Source: Oryzias latipes
Lineage: Eukaryota; Chordata; Actinopteri; Beloniformes; Adrianichthyidae
Direction: 5' to 3'
Assembly (NCBI RefSeq): GCF_002234675.1
Contig: NC_019866.2
Location: 24,116,955-24,180,954, forward strand
DNA length: 64,000 bases
Shown: positions 62,081 through 64,000 of the stretch, in pieces
How the letters are laid out: each line of letters opens with the position of its first letter
Position numbering within the stretch: position 1 is the stretch's first letter
The notes under the pieces: generated by a model
Databases searched by the model: none
Seen by the model: the letters and a program-made list of their open reading frames with translations, nothing else
Told to the model about the DNA's origin: nothing
Position numbers and translations under genes: made by a program

Positions 62081-62442
62081 TGAAAAGAAAACAGAAAAGG
62101 AAGAAATTCCTAAATGTACCACGAGGAAGGCAACAAACACACAACTGAAATAAAACAGGATGCTTCGTTCACTGCAGGTTTGGAAATGAACATAAACAGA
62201 TCACATTGAAAACATGTTAAAACCACTTTCGATAAAATACTTTTTTAGTTTTTTATCTTTCAAAAAAAAAATTCATAAAAAACTGCAAGTTTTGAAGAAC
62301 ACAGCGTATTATAGACATTCAAAATGTTACTTTTTCTGATTCTAAATCCATGATTAAAAAAACGTTAATTTAAAGAAATACATTTTTGCATATATAAACG
62401 AAATGCTGAAAAATCCAAATGATATATACAAATACACAGTCA

Positions 62443-62458
62443 TAAATGAATGAATGAA

Positions 62459-62501
<43 letters not shown>

Positions 62502-62503
62502 AT
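62443..62503. repeat. (AATG)n/(AATA)n microsatellite
   Basis: A few AATG units followed by about 11 copies of AATA. Confidence 0.95.
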
Positions 62504-62639
62504 GTTCAACATGTATGTCCTTTGATCTCACACACGAGTATGGAATTCAAAAACTTCTCATAAACGGAATTTGATCCAAAGCCTGTATATTTACTGATTT
62601 AAATTTGAGCGTTGATGTTATTTTTTCAAGCACGCACGA

Positions 62640-64000
62640 GCTCTAAATAAAGAGCCAAAGAATGGCTAAAAAAATACCGTCAGAGCTGCGTTGCTGGATC
62701 TCCCGGTTAAGGTCTCTCGTGCACATGGAGGTTTCTGCCGGAAACGGCGCATTCAGAACAGGCCGACAGACTTTTTTGAATTTCTTTACTTCTATGCTTT
62801 TCAAAAAAAAAGATAGGAAGAAAAGTTGAAAACACAACATTATTTGTCCCTTTAGGCTTATAACCCGAGCTCTGACAGCCTTCCCTGCTCCTTTTTCTTC
62901 TTCCTCGCGTCAGCTGTTTTGCACACTTCCTCGACCGGTTCCACGCACGGAAACACGCAGCACGAGAGGAGCAGGATGTGCCGCGCGCATCGGGGCAGGG
63001 CGTCTCAAAAACATGCAGAGGGAGCGGGACGTGATGAGCGATGAGGACGCGTTGGAAGTATCCACAGCCGACTGTCGTAAAAACAACCGAAGAGGAAGCC
63101 GGAGAGGAAGAGGAGAGGAGGGGGGGATTCAGTGCAGCGCGGTGCAATAAAAGAATATGACGGCAATAAAAGTTTATAGCGTATAAATTTCTGAAGGTTA
63201 AGAACTAAACGGCTGTAAAGCAAACACGCCGTGAGGAATGAAAAAGTGCGGCGAGAAACGCAAGAGAGAGAAAGCAGACATGAGAGGGGCAGAGCGGAGC
63301 CCCTCTGTTCCCATCTGCCCTCAGCTCCCATCCTCTGATGGGACAGACGGGGGGGCTCCCGGGTACAGTATCTCTGTGATGTAAAAGGCTCGGGGAACTT
63401 TATGTTTGCTGGCTCAAACTCATTTATGCGTCGCTGCTTTGCAGCTGCGACTGTGTCCGTGCGCACGTGCAGCAAGATGCGTCATCTCAGGACCAACACG
63501 CCGTGGCCGGAGTCAGGCCTCCTCTTGCGGCCCAGAAGGTACGAGTGTCCAGTCAAACACAATATAAAGCTGGTTTTAAATGCCGCGCAGCCTGGAAGGG
63601 GGGGGGGGGGGGGCGTAATAAACTCGTTGCTAGTTTTTTGTCTTTGCTTTAGCGCTTTTACTCATTTTCTCTTTTCTGGTTCCACGAAGCTAAAGGGAGG
63701 CTGCGCGGCTGTCTCTTCAGAGGGCTAATGGCAGCAACTGTGTTTTACAGTCTGTTTACTGCCAGTAATTTAGACGGCCGCGCTCACTCTCACAGTCCAG
63801 GTCTGTCGGACATAAAAACAGCGATGATGCGCGGCAGTAAAACGGCTCCATTCCCGCGATGGACTTCCCTGGCGCGCGCTCTCACAGAACCAACACATCC
63901 ACGTTTACTCGGCTCCGTCACTGCTGAGCTGGCTTTGTTTTAAACAGCAGTAGAAGTGTGTGTGTGCGCGCGCGCGAGCCCGCACGTGCGGATTGGCTCT
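62640..64000 (+). promoter_or_regulatory. GC-rich region with paired CDX-type sites, likely approaching the next Hox gene
   Basis: Two GCAATAAAA sites (63144-63152 and 63163-63171) lie 10 bases apart, followed by 'gtttatagcgtataaa'. This matches the caudal (CDX) consensus and is like the CAATAAAA upstream of hoxb9a. A run of 16 G is at 63598-63613. CpG content rises toward the window end, ending in a (GT)(GC) patch and 'gattggct' (an inverted CCAAT box). By cluster order hoxb8a should come next, so this may be its upstream region. No hoxb8a coding sequence is visible. Confidence 0.4.

Noticed and set aside
62643-63475. 146- and 156-codon minus-strand frames near the window end
   Set aside because: No domain, overlapping in different frames in a CpG-rich region; more likely regulatory DNA near the next Hox gene.

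Overview
This is vertebrate DNA and, from its repeats and Hox content, a teleost fish, most likely a percomorph (spiny-rayed) species. The window covers the posterior end of a HoxB cluster of the HoxBa type. Two Hox genes lie head-to-tail on the + strand: hoxb13a (exons 18853-19576 and 20152-20399; 323 aa) and hoxb9a (exons 46274-46886 and 56557-56792; 282 aa). Both have the usual two-exon Hox structure with a phase-1 intron just upstream of the homeobox. The window ends about 7 kb past hoxb9a, in what should be the hoxb9a-hoxb8a interval. I see no other protein-coding gene I would defend.

Layout. 1-18.2 kb is gene-free and repeat-rich: SINE-like copies, a TTAA-flanked MITE, a LINE fragment split by a 2.9-kb inverted-repeat transposon, a hAT MITE with a perfect 8-bp duplication, and a decayed Tc1-like element. 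18.2-20.7 kb is hoxb13a. 20.7-45.1 kb is a long gene-free interval. I found no hoxb10a homeobox and no mature miR-196 sequence there, although other vertebrates keep one or both at this place. It holds microsatellites, a second Tc1 remnant, a second hAT MITE, LINE and SINE pieces, several strong hairpins, and GC-rich islands with Hox/CDX-like and CRE sites. 45.1-58.6 kb is hoxb9a with its upstream region, an unusually long 9.67-kb intron and a probable 3' UTR. 58.6-64 kb is intergenic, with a CpG-rich block at about 61.5-62.1 kb and a pair of CDX-type GCAATAAAA sites at 63.15 kb.

How the genes work together. Posterior Hox genes are transcription factors that pattern the tail end of the body axis and are read in the same direction under shared enhancers. 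The gene-free intervals are therefore where regulatory DNA is expected. Conservation cannot be measured from one sequence, so every regulatory call here is inference from composition and motifs.

The most unusual object is the inverted-repeat transposon at 6284-9218. Its two 749-bp arms are the same length and differ at only about three positions by eye. It is flanked by GAGGAG on both sides, and a related LINE copy at about 39.8 kb shows the uninterrupted target. It may carry two convergent spliced ORFs. Next in interest are an 86-nt near-perfect hairpin at 42963-43048 upstream of hoxb9a, the 9.67-kb hoxb9a intron, and a CpG-rich hairpin/ORF island at 21.7-22.0 kb downstream of hoxb13a.
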